A stretch of DNA of 64,000 nucleotides from Simmondsia chinensis. Taxonomy: Eukaryota > Streptophyta > Magnoliopsida > Caryophyllales > Simmondsiaceae. The position numbers and the translations under genes were made by a program. Every line of letters starts with the position of its first letter. Position 1 is the first letter of the stretch. Below, piece after piece: positions 21,711 through 30,810 of this stretch. The stretch lies in the NCBI GenBank assembly GCA_018398585.1, contig JAGTTD010000002.1, forward strand, positions 33,100,186-33,164,185, read 5' to 3'. Under the pieces are notes generated by a model. That model did no database searches. It saw only the letters and a program-made list of their open reading frames with translations, and was not told where the DNA came from.

Positions 21711-24700
21711 TGGGACAAGGAGGAGGGAGAGGGTAAGAGGGGGAGAGAGAGGGAGAGAGTGATTTATCTGATTCTCTGAAAGTTTTTGATTGTGTAGGTA
21801 CTGCCTGAGACGGCCTATCAGTTGCTCTACAATTATGCTGAACATATACAGAATTGGGGATGGATCTGTAACATTCACGGCCAAAAAGTTGGTTCATTCA
21901 CCAAGTAAATCTTTTTCTCCTGCTAGTATTTTTCATAGCACAATATAACCTCGATAAATTAATAATCTCAATCTCAATTAAATAATATGTTTGGCTGGTA
22001 AATAATATCTCGATTAGTTAATAAATTTTCATTGTCCCGAGGGTATTAATTTATCGAGGTTATACTGTATTCTGTTAACATGTAAACAAAAGGGGAACTC
22101 TCTCGTCCAGATGATCTCCTGGCTCAAATGCTCACGATGGGTACTTCCATCACCAGCCTCATTTAGGCAATCCCTTGCCCTCCCCCCGAATCAAAATTTG
22201 GCCCAAATGTGATGTACTTATACATTAAAAACTATCAAAGAAACAGAAATTTAGTGATTTTATAGCTATTCATTCTAATTTTGTAAATATAAATTTTTAA
22301 AGCTACTTCAACACATTTCTGCTTGTAATTCTCCCTCGTGTGCAGGAACTTAAGTCTTCTGAATGGACAACCGAATGGTGTCATACTTGTTGCGGTAATC
22401 ATACTTATCGTAGACTATTTGTCTCATTTTTTTGATACACATCAAAAGTGAGAGTCTGAATCTAATCGAATACTCCTTTGCCTTTGGATACTAGTAAAAC
22501 TATTAGCCGTCTGTTACAATGCCCTTCAAAAAATATCTCACGCTTGTCTGACTATAAATACCTAGCCAAATATGACTTTGACATGGCTTCAAGAACCCCT
22601 ATTATGAGCCCATGTCACTTTGTCATCCTTTAAGTATCATGGAGGGGCTATCACGGAGGGTAGCTGATGTAGCAGTTTAGAATATAGAAGCATAATTTAG
22701 CTAACACTAGTGCCACTAGGCATATATGTCTGCCTGTTGGATTTACTTGATATGGCTGTGAGCTGTTATATTGCCAATTGCCACTTTATGATTTCTATTT
22801 GCTTGCTCTGTGCCGTTGTTTTTGCTCTTATCCACCTATGCTTTTACACTTGTATGCTTTTATGCTTTTTATGCTTTTCATGTATGGTTATCAAAATTGC
22901 GAGTCGGATCGTACGATCGTACGATCCCACTATGCCCTACCGACCCAGATCGAGTAAAAAATCGTAAGAAAGTAGACTCGCAACGAAATCGTGTAGGATC
23001 GGTAGAATCGGGGTAGGATCGGTAGGATTGCCGATTCTACACAGATTCTACCGAGTCAATAATAAAAAAATAACATATTTGAGATCTGACACCGATTCTA
23101 CGTCGATTCTACTCCGATTCTACCGATTCTACCGATTCTACCCCGATTCTACCGATTCTACTCCGATTCTACTGATTCTATACGTTATTTTTTAAATTTA
23201 TTTTTTTCAGTTTTTTTTTACTTTCCTCTTCCCCTTTCTCGTTTTTTTCCTCTTCCCTACTCCTCCCCCTCGCATAACCAAACCCTAATCATTCTCTTAC
23301 ATCACACTCTTCACTTATCTTCACCCGCAGCCCTAGCCACCGCCGGTTGCAGCCAACTGACGTCGACCGACTGCCCCAGCCACCCACAGAGGTTTGACAC
23401 CGATCCACGGGCCACACACACACACAGACATAGGTCATTTTCTTTTTAGATAAATTATTGATTTTTGTTTAATTTTTTATTCTTCTAACATATTGAGTTA
23501 CTTGGGTACTTGTTTTGATTTTCATTTTATTTATTTTCAGCTTGATTTTTTTTTTTTTGGGGACTTTTTTGATGTTCTTCATTATATATTTGAGGCTTGT
23601 AATGTGATTTTATTGGATACAAGTTATTGTTTTATATATAAAGTAGAATCTTACGATTCTCGATCCGATTCTGTGATCCCGATCCTGAGTACCCCTCACC
23701 GATCCTATGTAGAATCCCGATTCTGACAACCTTGTTTTCATGCTTCTCAGGTTGGGGGTCCTCGGACACAGTCTCTCTTTAGGGTAGCACCTGAAGGGGT
23801 AAGGCTGCGTACATCCCACCCCCCCGGACCCTGCATGTGGGGGAGCTCTTGAGGCACTGGGTTTGTTGTTGTAAAATAACGATTGTTACTTGTATTGTGA
23901 GCTAACTGTAATGCAATTGGTCATATTACATAATGTTACTTCTGTGGAGGTTCCCACATGACCACTACAAACCATTACCTATGTTCACTACTGGGAACTG
24001 TGATTTGTTACCGTACTGTGAGGAAGATGATCTAAGGGATCCAGGCAGCCTGTTTTCTTCATGTCTTTGCTGACATAATTGTACTGCTGTTGCCCAGGTA
24101 CCCTGTATTCTAGGAGTGAACTTGTCTGATTCAGATTTGCTAGAATATCTTGAACAGGTAAACACATGTTATATTTGCGTCATCCTTTCTTTTTCCATCT
24201 TCTCATAATACCCAGTAATTTGTTTGCATTAGACTTCATTTCTTTTTTCTGATGTGCCAATAGCTTGCTGATACTGACGGGTCATCGACCATGCCACCAT
24301 CTGTTCTTCGAATTCTGAACTACAAAGCGTGTAGAGGTATCATTTTTCTCCTTATTCCTCCAACATCCGTGCCTTCATGATACATGCGAATGGCTAAAAT
24401 ATGCATGTTTCCAGTACAAACATTTAGTTGTTTCTTCCGGTTCGTCTGTCCTAATGTTTAACTTATCTAGCTAGTGAAAGGGCTCTTAATATTTGAGCAG
24501 TGTGTTTAACTTTTGGTTCATCCGTACCTTTGAGCTTGGTTCGATAAGATTTTAGTATATTTGATACTCGGCTCGGCTCAACTCCGCTTGTTAGGCTTAT
24601 CGAGCTGAACCGAGCCGAGCTAGGCTTGTTAACATGCTGAGTCGAGTTCATTATTGAGCTCAATTGAGCTTAAAACCGAGCCCAACTTGTTATCAAGTCG

Positions 24701-25620
24701 AGCTCTGAGCTTTTCAAGTTACTATCAAGCTATTAGTGAACAATTTTCGAACCAAAACTAACTAGTATCGAGCTCTTAACGAGCCCTTAATGTGCTTTTA
24801 ACAAGTTCTTATTGAGGCCTTGTCAAACTGTTCGCGAATGTTAACGAGTCCTAATCGATTTCGAACACAAGTAGTTCATCGAACGTTCAGTTCGTTTACA
24901 CCCCTATGTACAACGCCTTCTTAACAAAACGACATATATTTGCATCTTTTTTCGTGTTAAAATGTTGGGAATACATTATTTGTCTGAGAAAATTAACTCG
25001 CTTCTTGCCCTCAACAATTCTAAAATGGTTATCAATTTCCTCAAAATAAAAAGTACCTAGCTTGAAATGATCAATTATTGAGACCGTTACTAGTATTATA
25101 CTAATTTAACTCAACTTTGCTCACATGTGAGAATAAAGAAACCTGGACATGTTAGAAGAAGATTCATGCAAAGAGTTTCTAAATATTACGTGATTTTAAC
25201 AAAGGGTCTGTTTTAATGGGAAAAATATAGTAAGACCCATTGAATTTTGCAATTAATCACAACACATTCTCTATACTTTTAATTTTAAAAAATAGCCCCC
25301 TGAACTTTATAATTAAACACAACAAATCCTTGCACTTCAATTTCAAAAAATAGCCCCTTGAACTTTGTAAATTAACACAATACACCTCATGCACTTTCAA
25401 TTTCATAAAATGGCCCCCTGAACTTTATTGTACACAAGTCACCCCTCGAACTTTGTTACTAAATATAACACATCCTTTAGACATTTATAAATTTTAAAAT
25501 AAAAAAGTATGAAATTAAAACATTTGAATAAATTATGAAAGATATTTATTTGGAAAAAGCGAAAAGCAAAGCAACATTCCCAGTGTCCCAAGGGCTCCCG
25601 CCTAAGTTGGGTCTTTTTTT

Positions 25621-25657
<37 letters not shown>

Positions 25658-28307
25658 GTTGATGTACGCAGCCTTCCCCCTTCTGGGTGCTACCCTGAAA
25701 AGCGGCTGTTTTCGAGTACCCCTAACTTGATGGGTGAGGACTTTCCAGGAAGTCACCCATCTTGGTGTTACTCTCGCCTAAGCATGCTTAACTTCGGAGT
25801 TCTAGTGGGATCCAGTGCTTGCATGTTGGTATCCTCTTTGGAAAAAGTATGAAAAAATATAATAATAGTTTGAATTTGAATTTTTTCAATGTTCTTAAAA
25901 AAAAAAAATTTAGTATATATTTTCAAAATTTTAATTTTGTTTACTTTTGAGTTTTAAATTTTTTATCTGATTTTAGAATTTATTTTTTAAAAATAAATTA
26001 TTATATTTTCTCTTATATTATTTTTTATGAAAATATAAAAAAATATTTAATTATCTTCTAAATTTATAATATTTTTACTATATTAATTAAAATAATTATT
26101 TTTTGTATATATCCAAAAATCCTCTTATCTTTAATCTAAAAATATAAAACTCATACCTTTTGTCTAAAAACACAATTTTCTATCTTTTGTACAAAACTAA
26201 AAATCCCTGATTTTTAATTTGATGCAAAGTTCTTACCTTTCGTCTAAAAATATAAATTCCTATATTTTGTATGAAGCTAGAAAATCTCTGATTTTTAATT
26301 TGATGGATTTTTTTTATTTTAAATTTATTATTTTTATTTTTATTAAAGTTAAAAATTATTATATTTTTTTAAAAATTTTCTAAATTTTTTTTCATAACTT
26401 GTTTTAATTTCATATATTTTTTATAATTTGAATTTATTAATGACTAAGGGATTAGTTGTGTTTAGTAGTAAAGTTCGGGGGTGAGTTGTGTGTAATAACA
26501 AAGTGCAGGGGGCTATTTTATAAAATTAAAAGTGCAGGGGGTGTGTTGTGTTAATTTGCAAAGTTTAGGGGGCGATTTTATGAAATTGAAAGTGCAGAGA
26601 GTGTGTTGTGTTAATTTGCAAAGTTCGGGGGGCTATTTTATGAAATTGAAAGTGCAGAGAGTGTGTTGTGTTAATTTGCTAAGTTTAGGGGGCTATTTTT
26701 TGAAATTGAAAGTGTAAAGGGTGTGTTGTGTTTAATTACAAAGTTCAGGGGGCTATTTTTCAAAATTGAAAGCTTAGGGGATGTGTGGTCATTAATTGCA
26801 AAGTTCAAGGGGTCTTACTATATTTTGCCCTTTTTTAATTTATAGAAAACAACCTTCAAAAGTAGTCATTTTTCATATAAACACCATAACTTTTCAATTT
26901 TTCAAAAAACGTTTTTTAAAAGTTAAATTCTTTTTCAATCAACCATTTAATTTAACACCGTTAGTTTTCCATTGAGACTACCCGTGTTTTTTTTACATTT
27001 TCTTATACAAAAAAGGAGATAAGCATGCATGTCGGTATTAGCTCACTTGGTAAAGCAATACACCCATAAATGGTCTCTATGTTATGTGTTTGAATCCCTC
27101 CATATGCTTGTTTGTACAGAGATCCAAATCTACACGTTGAGCAACCTTAACAGTATAATGTTTTACCAACTAAGTTAAAACCGACATGTGTTACATTTCC
27201 CCTAATTTTATAGATGACCAAGAAAAATCATACGTGTAACCCAAAAGATGTACTAACTATGTTAGTATAGGTACAACAACAATACAACAGCCCTAATGCC
27301 TCAAGGGCTTCCACTTACGCAGGGTCTGGGGTTAGTATAGGTAGTTGATTGAAAATATTTAAAACCTTTATTGATTTTTTTTTTTTTGAAAATTTGAAAA
27401 ATTATTTTAATTAAGTGAAAAATAACTTCTTTTGAAGGTGGTTTTTTGTTAAAAAATCCTTTTAACAAATCAATTATTTTGAGACAAAGGGAGTGCTCCC
27501 CAAGTATACTACGGCTCTCTCTTTCTTTGAAATTCAAGGTTACTTTTGAATTGCACATCCAGATGCTGGTTCTTATTTGTTCCAATTTCTCACTTTTATG
27601 TGATTTTATGATGCAGGTGCAATAATGTTCGGGGACAAGCTCCTACCTTCAGAATGTTGCCTCATTGTTGAAGAGCTCAGGCGAACATCACTATGCTTTC
27701 AGGTAATTTTGGTTAGTTGTTCAGAGCCTCTGTTCTGCAATGCAATATCCGAATCCATGGAATCAAGTAAAGGTGGTTCTGTAATACGACCATTACGTGA
27801 CATATTCGACCTATGCACAATTGGCCTTAATGTAAGTGATATTTTTGTAATGGGTCAATTTTATAAATCTATTTGTGTTAAAAGCTATAAAAGGGGCCTT
27901 ATGAAGTAAGGCATTTGTTTTTTTTTTTTTTTTTGGTTTTATATGAAGGATTGTACGGTTGTTCATTCTAATTTTTGCAAATATAAGACTTAGAAACTCT
28001 TGAAAGACCCCAAAGAGTCGCTGCAACATCTGTCACACCCCGCTTCTGTGTCAACCATTCCCAATTGATGCAATTGCAAACTGCGATTTGATTCATTCAA
28101 TTACACTAAGAAAATTACTGCTTGCAGTGTGCTCATGGGCGCCCAACGACAGTGCCTTTAGTTAATCTGGAGGCCTTGCACAAGCAGATAGCGCAACTTG
28201 GAACCTGGAATGAGGGTCCAAACACGCCATGGCATGGACTCTGCAGACAAGAGATTAGTCTTGAGCGTGCCAACCAGCGGTTAAATGTGGCTAGAGGTGG
28301 CGGTTGA
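7231..28307 (+). CDS. MLH3: DNA mismatch repair protein MLH3
   Basis: MutL homologue that pairs with MLH1 in meiotic crossover formation and mismatch repair in the nucleus. I assembled 26 coding exons with matching phases: 7231-7356, 7930-7981, 8065-8112, 11287-11441, 11540-11594, 11703-11760, 11879-11971, 12057-12219, 12309-12324, 12442-12647, 13468-13537, 13642-13701, 13840-15558, 15644-15746, 15825-15910, 15988-16026, 16669-16769, 16874-17071, 20984-21028, 21379-21432, 21798-21904, 22346-22394, 24098-24157, 24264-24336, 27617-27702, 28128-28307. Total 4002 nt, 1333 aa, longer than Arabidopsis MLH3 (about 1.17 k aa as I recall it). N-terminal GHKL ATPase: E30/N34 with LDAGAT 36-41, DDGSG 58-62, GFRGEA 94-99, GTTVTVRDLF 143-152. 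A long divergent linker is encoded mostly by the 1719-nt exon 13. C-terminal endonuclease: DQHAADERIRLEE at 1115-1127, ACR 1243-1245, CAHGRP from 1275. The start is chosen at the conserved MESIKPL N-terminus. Exons 15-17 lie in poorly conserved sequence and are less certain. All catalytic motifs are intact, so the gene looks functional. Confidence 0.93.
8113..8969. other. MLH3 intron 3, left part, no other gene seen
   Basis: Ordinary AT-rich intron sequence. No repeat with defined ends was recognised before the hAT-type insertion at 8970. Confidence 0.5.
9456..9626 (+). mobile_element. hAT MITE nested in the larger hAT element (171 bp)
   Basis: Starts CAGGGCCGGACATAATCC and ends GTGCCCTA, a decayed CCCTG end. 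Subterminal GCTTGGGGCCCC at left is echoed by inverted GGGCCCC/GCTTGGGG words at right. A perfect 8-bp TSD, CTTATAAC, is present at 9448-9455 and 9627-9634, as expected for hAT. Confidence 0.8.
9633..10030 (+). repeat. Local tandem duplication carrying a SINE
   Basis: The block AATATTAATTAAAA, AGTAGAGATATTAA, GATTATTATTTTATAAGTTA, AATAAATGTGTTTAATRTAA occurs twice: 9633-9875 (interrupted by the SINE) and about 9925-10020. The SINE is in one copy only, so the duplication is older than the SINE or spread without it. Confidence 0.6.
9713..9840 (-). mobile_element. SINE body, copy c, with 19-bp TSD
   Basis: Minus-strand SINE body with a TTG-repeat tail (seen as ACAACAACAACAACAACAAC on the plus strand) and CCCAGTGCTTGAAGGGCTCC. 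A perfect 19-bp TSD, TTTATAAGTTAATAAATGT, lies at 9694-9712 and 9841-9859, so the insertion limits are exact. It has no 5S head and ends at the CCTCGGAAACAGC part of the body. Confidence 0.92.
10250..10715 (+). repeat. GGTGG/CATGGTGG-rich degenerate repeat
   Basis: Within MLH3 intron 3, a G/T-rich stretch made of variants of CATGGTGGTG and GAGTCATGGTGG. The His/Pro-rich open frames on the minus strand here come from the repeat, not from a gene. The source element was not recognised. Confidence 0.55.
11442..11539 (+). other. Probable GC-AG intron (MLH3 intron 4)
   Basis: Protein conservation places the exon end at GTCTTGAAG, followed by GCAAGG. The next exon starts after TCCTTCAG with GGTTCAAATTG. 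AG|GCAAG is the known GC-donor consensus. A GT donor six bases downstream (AGG|GTGGCT) would add two residues (Ala-Arg) and fits the family less well. Confidence 0.6.
12309..12324 (+). other. 16-nt micro-exon (MLH3 exon 9)
   Basis: GCAATTCAATACATAT, flanked by TTTTTTGCAG and GTATCC, encodes A-I-Q-Y-I plus the first base of Y. It joins SSISK (exon 8) to YINSRFVVKGP (exon 10) in frame. The segment matches the conserved AxQYVYINSRF stretch that follows the ATPase domain in MutL proteins, so skipping it would shift the frame. Confidence 0.75.
17365..17478 (+). mobile_element. SINE body, copy d (5'-truncated)
   Basis: In MLH3 intron 18. Recognisable words: TTCTCGGAAACAGCCTCTC, GGGTAACACCTTGAAG, AAGGCTGCGTACATCC, CAGACCCTGCTTAAGC, GGGGCACTAGGAATGTTG. 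No 5S head and no clear TSD. Confidence 0.8.
17485..18048 (+). repeat. LTR-like repeat fragment, copy 2
   Basis: Right part homologous to 180-320 (see that entry). It includes an imperfect repeat of GGAAGGGTTGTGTCTCATCC (about 17737 and 17766), a TATA-like GGATTTATATAAAGCC, and GTGTGTCGACACACAG. It is cut at 18048 by Harbinger-like element B and may continue from 19027. Confidence 0.45.
18049..19026 (-). mobile_element. PIF/Harbinger-like nonautonomous element B (978 bp)
   Basis: Left end GGCTGTGTTTGGAGCC. The right end read inverted is GGCTTTGTGTGGCAC. TAA flanks at 18046-18048 and 19027-19029. The interior lacks coding sequence and consists of degenerate units around CCAAATGACC/CTCGAA words. 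Its right arm, inverted, matches the left arm of element A (5156-6166), so A and B are one family in opposite orientation, both in MLH3 introns. Confidence 0.75.
19528..20171 (+). mobile_element. PIF/Harbinger MITE C (644 bp)
   Basis: Left end GGGCTCGTTTGGGATTGCTG. The right end inverted is GGGCCTGTTTGAGATTGCTT. TTA TSDs at 19525-19527 and 20172-20174. Subterminal AAGCACTTTTT words recur inverted. The AT-rich centre has no ORF. A clear MITE in MLH3 intron 18. Confidence 0.85.
20283..20492 (+). repeat. Tandem duplication, 107-bp period
   Basis: Two adjacent diverged units share GTGAACA, GAAACAAT, GTTGGGCTTAACA, CTTGC, GGATTGAGAG and GATAATTACTACATGAT. Unit anchors GTGAAC are at 20285 and 20392. 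In MLH3 intron 18. Confidence 0.8.
21068..21332 (+). mobile_element. SINE copy e with a non-5S head
   Basis: The TSD-like repeat TTGAATATAC at 21058-21067 and 21333-21342 encloses about 135 bp of T/G-rich sequence (GCTTGTTGCTTGATGCTC, GATGCTATGTGCTTTGATGC), then a full SINE body (CAAGTTGGGGGTCCTCGGAC, AAGGCTGCGTACATCTC, GAGGCACTGGGTTTGTTG) and TTG repeats. If the TSD is right, this copy carries a head unrelated to 5S rRNA. In MLH3 intron 19. Confidence 0.7.
21674..21709 (+). repeat. G homopolymer, 36 nt
   Basis: An uninterrupted G run, followed by purine-rich GGGAGAGAGAGGGAGAGAG, sits just upstream of MLH3 exon 21. It is not part of a SINE body. Confidence 0.95.
22884..23734 (+). mobile_element. 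Mutator-type nonautonomous element, copy 1 (851 bp)
   Basis: Left end GGTTATCAAAATTGCGAG. The right end read inverted is GGTTGTCAGAATCGGGATTC. Nearly identical 9-mers flank it: TTTTCATGT (22875-22883) and TTTTCATGC (23735-23743). A 9-bp TSD indicates Mutator. Many CGATTCTACC/GGTAGAATCG units occur near the left end. No ORF. The family recurs at 28700-29499. Confidence 0.7.
23747..23873 (+). mobile_element. SINE body, copy f
   Basis: Body from TCAGGTTGGGGGTCCTCGG through AAGGCTGCGTACATCCC to GAGGCACTGGGTTTGTTGTT. It follows directly on the right TSD of the Mutator-type element. The pyrimidine-rich sequence left of that element (TGCTTTTATGC words) may be its original head, split by the Mutator insertion. 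Confidence 0.8.
24515..24910 (+). repeat. GAGCCGAGC-type dispersed repeat
   Basis: In MLH3 intron 24. Rich in GAGCTC/GAGCCGAGC words and ending GTTCAGTTCGTTTACACCCC. Similar words surround the hAT element (31060-31168 and 34393-34440). Class undetermined, no coding capacity. Confidence 0.45.
25218..26830 (+). mobile_element. Fold-back (Mutator-like) element with tandem-repeat arms
   Basis: The left end GGGAAAAATATAGTAAGACC is nearly the inverse of the right end (GGGCAAAATATAGTAAGACC). Flanking 9-mers TGTTTTAAT (25209-25217) and TTTTTTAAT (26831-26839) differ at one base. The right arm (26450-26790) holds about five copies of a ~62-bp unit containing GGGGGCTATTTT, AAATTGAAAGTG and GTGTGTTGTGTTAATTTGC. 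The left arm carries the inverted version. The AT-rich centre has no gene. A 5S-headed SINE is inserted in the left half. Confidence 0.75.
25560..25836 (-). mobile_element. 5S rRNA-headed SINE, copy g (near full length)
   Basis: A perfect 11-bp TSD, TTTGGAAAAAG, at 25549-25559 and 25837-25847. Read on the minus strand: GAGGATACCAACATGC, GGATCCCACTAGAACTCCGA, AGTTAAGCATGCTTAGGCGA, GAGTAACACCAAGATGGGTG, ACTTCCTGGAAAGTCCTC, that is almost the whole plant 5S rRNA. Then comes the SINE body (GTTAGGGGTACTCGAAAACA to GGGAGCCCTTGGGACACTGG). A 34-nt G run (25623-25656, C on the element strand) is expanded at the body's CCCC position. The tail is poorly TTG-like. Confidence 0.92.
27028..27190. repeat. 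Inverted pair of tRNA-like sequences
   Basis: Plus strand: GTCGGTATTAGCTCACTTGG (box A-like) and TGTGTTTGAATCCCTCC (box B-like). Minus strand of the same stretch: GTCGGTTTTAACTTAGTTGG with a weaker box B. The two tRNA-like units face each other as an imperfect palindrome. Not a functional tRNA gene: no complete cloverleaf. Likely SINE-derived. Confidence 0.4.
27274..27330 (-). mobile_element. SINE 3' end only, copy h (57 bp)
   Basis: A perfect 13-bp TSD, GTTAGTATAGGTA, at 27261-27273 and 27331-27343. The insert is only the tail and last part of the body (ACAACAACAATACAAC, GCCTCAAGGGCTTCC, GCAGGGTCTGGG), an extreme 5' truncation typical of reverse transcription that stopped early. Confidence 0.88.
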
Positions 28308-28699
28308 GAGAAAAAAGAAGTGATACATGTGCAAGTCATTTTTCCTCATTTCATTCCCATCATTGGTCCAGTTTCTCGTAACACATATAGTTTTAAACTG
28401 CATAAGTGAGTGTAATGAGTAGTATTCCAATTTCCGGAACATGTTAAATGTACAGAATTTTGTACAGAAAAATTCGCAAACTACACCACTAGCTTCAAAT
28501 ATTAGTACAAATGGACCCGTTACGACAAATGAGCATGTGCAATATTCATAATCATTTGTATGAAAAACTGTACTTCTATTATTTTGTACCATATTTGTTC
28601 GATTTTAAGTCCAAAATTTGCTGAATCGCAAGGTGGGTGAGTTTACCTTCAAATTATTTGCAGATTTGATGTGTTTGATGACAAAGGTGTGTTACATTC

Positions 28700-29499
28700 A
28701 AGGTTGTCAAAATCGGGATTCTAAGTAGAATCGACGAGGGGTCAGTAGAATCGTAGAATCGAATCGAGAACCGTAAGATTCTACTTTCTGTGTAAGTAAA
28801 TTATTTATATTGACAAAATTAGCATAACAATTCTTAAATATATGATAAAGAACATCACAAAGTTCACAAGACAATAGTTTTACAATACCTGGGAAACATA
28901 AAGGTAGGAAAAAGAGTAACATCATTCTAGCATAAAACATACGCTCAAGTCTCTCAACTCATAGCAACATCAAATTCATATCCAAAATCAAAGTTATTGT
29001 CATCAATATCATTTGCAGTACTAGCGTTTGTATTTTCACCATCATTAACAAAATCATCCCTAATGGTAGCATCATCTCCAACCAAACCTTCTATATCACT
29101 TGAGGCGACGATTACACTCTCAATTTCAGTACTAAAATAGTAAAATCTCATCAAGATATACAATTAATAGTAGAATTTTACTTCAATAGTTAATAGAAAA
29201 TATAAAATCAAAGATGAGATTAATATAGAAAGTTGGGCTTAATATATTCTACAAAAATGTAGAAAAACACATTAAAATTGTGACTTTTGCACGTGAGCAC
29301 AAACCTTTAAGTAGAATCGCATCAAAATCGCAATTCTAGTTGTGATTCTACCGATTCTGATGCGATTCTACCGATTGTGCTACGATTTTATAACGATTCT
29401 ACTTGAGTACGATTTTTTAACCGATTTGGATCACTGGGGCAAAGTAAAATCGTAGAATCGTACGATTTTGCAATTTGAATTGCGATTTTAACAACCATC
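28700..29499 (+). mobile_element. Mutator-type nonautonomous element, copy 2 (800 bp)
   Basis: Left end AAGGTTGTCAAAATCGGGAT. The right end inverted is GATGGTTGTTAAAATCGC. 9-mers GTTACATTC (28691-28699) and GTTACATTT (29500-29508) flank it. Subterminal GTAGAATCG units as in copy 1 (22884-23734). Lies 390 bp downstream of the MLH3 stop. Confidence 0.7.
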
Positions 29500-29614
29500 G
29501 TTACATTTGGCAATATGCATTTTTTTTTTTTGATAAATTAGCAATAATAAGCATGTATTTCATGATTCATAATTCTTATCTACAGATATTATAATATTTT
29601 TTTATAAATGATAG

Positions 29615-29757
29615 AGTTAAAGGTGTTGGTGCAGTGGTTTCTCAACCCATCAACTAAAGGTTTTGGGTTCAAAACTTATAAGCTCTCCTCTCCCACGCTT
29701 TGTTTCCCTCTTTAAAGAATGACATTGTACTCCTTGTCAATGTTAAAAAAAAAAAAT
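29615..29757 (+). mobile_element. Candidate tRNA-derived SINE with A tail
   Basis: Box A-like GGTGTTGGTGCAGTGGTTTC and box B-like GGTTTTGGGTTCAAAACTT, then TGACATTGTACTCCTTGTC and a 12-base A run. The layout is that of tRNA-headed plant SINEs with poly(A). No TSD was confirmed. A second, weaker tRNA-like stretch lies at about 29945-30060 (CCTGCTAAGTAAGAGGCC, GATTTAAACCCCC). Confidence 0.5.
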
Positions 29758-30060
29758 ATTGCAAGTGACGAGCCAGATTAAGGTTGAAAATGCAGGCTAG
29801 AGTGGGCCACAATCCAAAGGTTAAACCAGATGAGTTGTTATTCAATGTGGTGCTTATATTTTTACCGATGTTTAGTGATCATTTCTATTTGGTTTGATGA
29901 GCAACCTTCCGTCAACTAATCCGCAGAAAACATATATATTATAAGTAGGTTTGCTTTCCAACCTGCTAAGTAAGAGGCCTTAGATTTAAACCCCCAAATG
30001 TTGGTCTCTCTTTCTTTGGGAAGGATGTCGTACTTCTTTTATATATTTTAGCAACTTCTT

Positions 30061-30544
30061 TATATATAAAAGGGTGAGCGGAAAGGATCATATGACCCTC
30101 CATGATTCGTTGGGCAAAAAAAACGAACAATTTTCTTCTCATATTCCTTCTCTCTCTCCCCTATATATCCCCTCTCCCACTAAGTGACTAGCAGCCATGT
30201 TGCCACTGCCTAGCCGCCTTAGCAGTGTGTGGCTGTTGGTGATGAGGTTTGCCAGCAACATGGTGCGGAAGGAAGTGTGAGAGAGACAGAGAGAACAAGG
30301 GGTATATAGGGAAGGGAGTATTGGCAGGGAGAGAAGGCGGGGGCTGGGCGGCAGCTGATGACTTGGTGGGGGAGGGGGTATGGGGGAGAGCGAAAGAGAA
30401 AGGAGTACGGAAGAGAGAGAAAAGAGGAATATGGAAGGAAAAATATTATTTTTTTAGTGTTCAACAAATTTTAGCTTTTCATTACAATGGAGGATCAAGA
30501 TCTCACACTATCACTAGAATTGTTATATATATATATATATATAT
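30061..30544. other. Intergenic DNA with purine-rich and AT microsatellite
   Basis: A G/A-rich stretch (about 30270-30440) and a TA-dinucleotide run at about 30522-30545. No supported gene. Confidence 0.6.
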
Positions 30545-30609
30545 AATCTAAAAATAATTTAACTATATCTCAATGTATAAAAAAAGAAAAAAGCTAAGTA
30601 ATCCAACTA

Positions 30610-30810
30610 AAGGAAAGGAACATACCCAGTGCCTCAAGGGCTACCGCCTACACAGGATCTGGGGGGGGCAGATGTACTCAATCTTCCTCCTTCAGGGTGT
30701 TAACCTGAAGAGAGGCTGTTTCCCAGTGCTTCCAACCTGAAGGTGAGGACTTCCCAGGAGGTCACCCATCGTAGTACTACTTTCGCCCAAGCACGTTTAA
30801 CTTCGAAGTT
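30610..30810 (-). mobile_element. 5S rRNA-headed SINE, copy i, 16-bp TSD
   Basis: A perfect TSD, CTAAGTAATCCAACTA, at 30594-30609 and 30811-30826. On the minus strand it starts inside 5S: AGAACTTCGAAGTTAAACGT, GCTTGGGCGAAAGTAGTACT, ACGATGGGTGACCTCCTGGG, AAGTCCTCACC, then the body (TTCAGGTTGGAAGCACTGGG to GGTAGCCCTTGAGGCACTGG). The 5S C-box region GATGGGTGACCTCCTGG is intact. Confidence 0.93.

Noticed and set aside
24515..24910. Autonomous transposon from GAGCCGAGC repeat
   Set aside because: No ends, TSD or coding sequence could be defined.
26532..26717. Protein of three near-identical peptide repeats
   Set aside because: A translation of the ~62-bp tandem repeats in the fold-back arm.
26450..26800. 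CRISPR-like regularly spaced repeats
   Set aside because: Units are contiguous tandem repeats in a plant fold-back transposon, without unique spacers.
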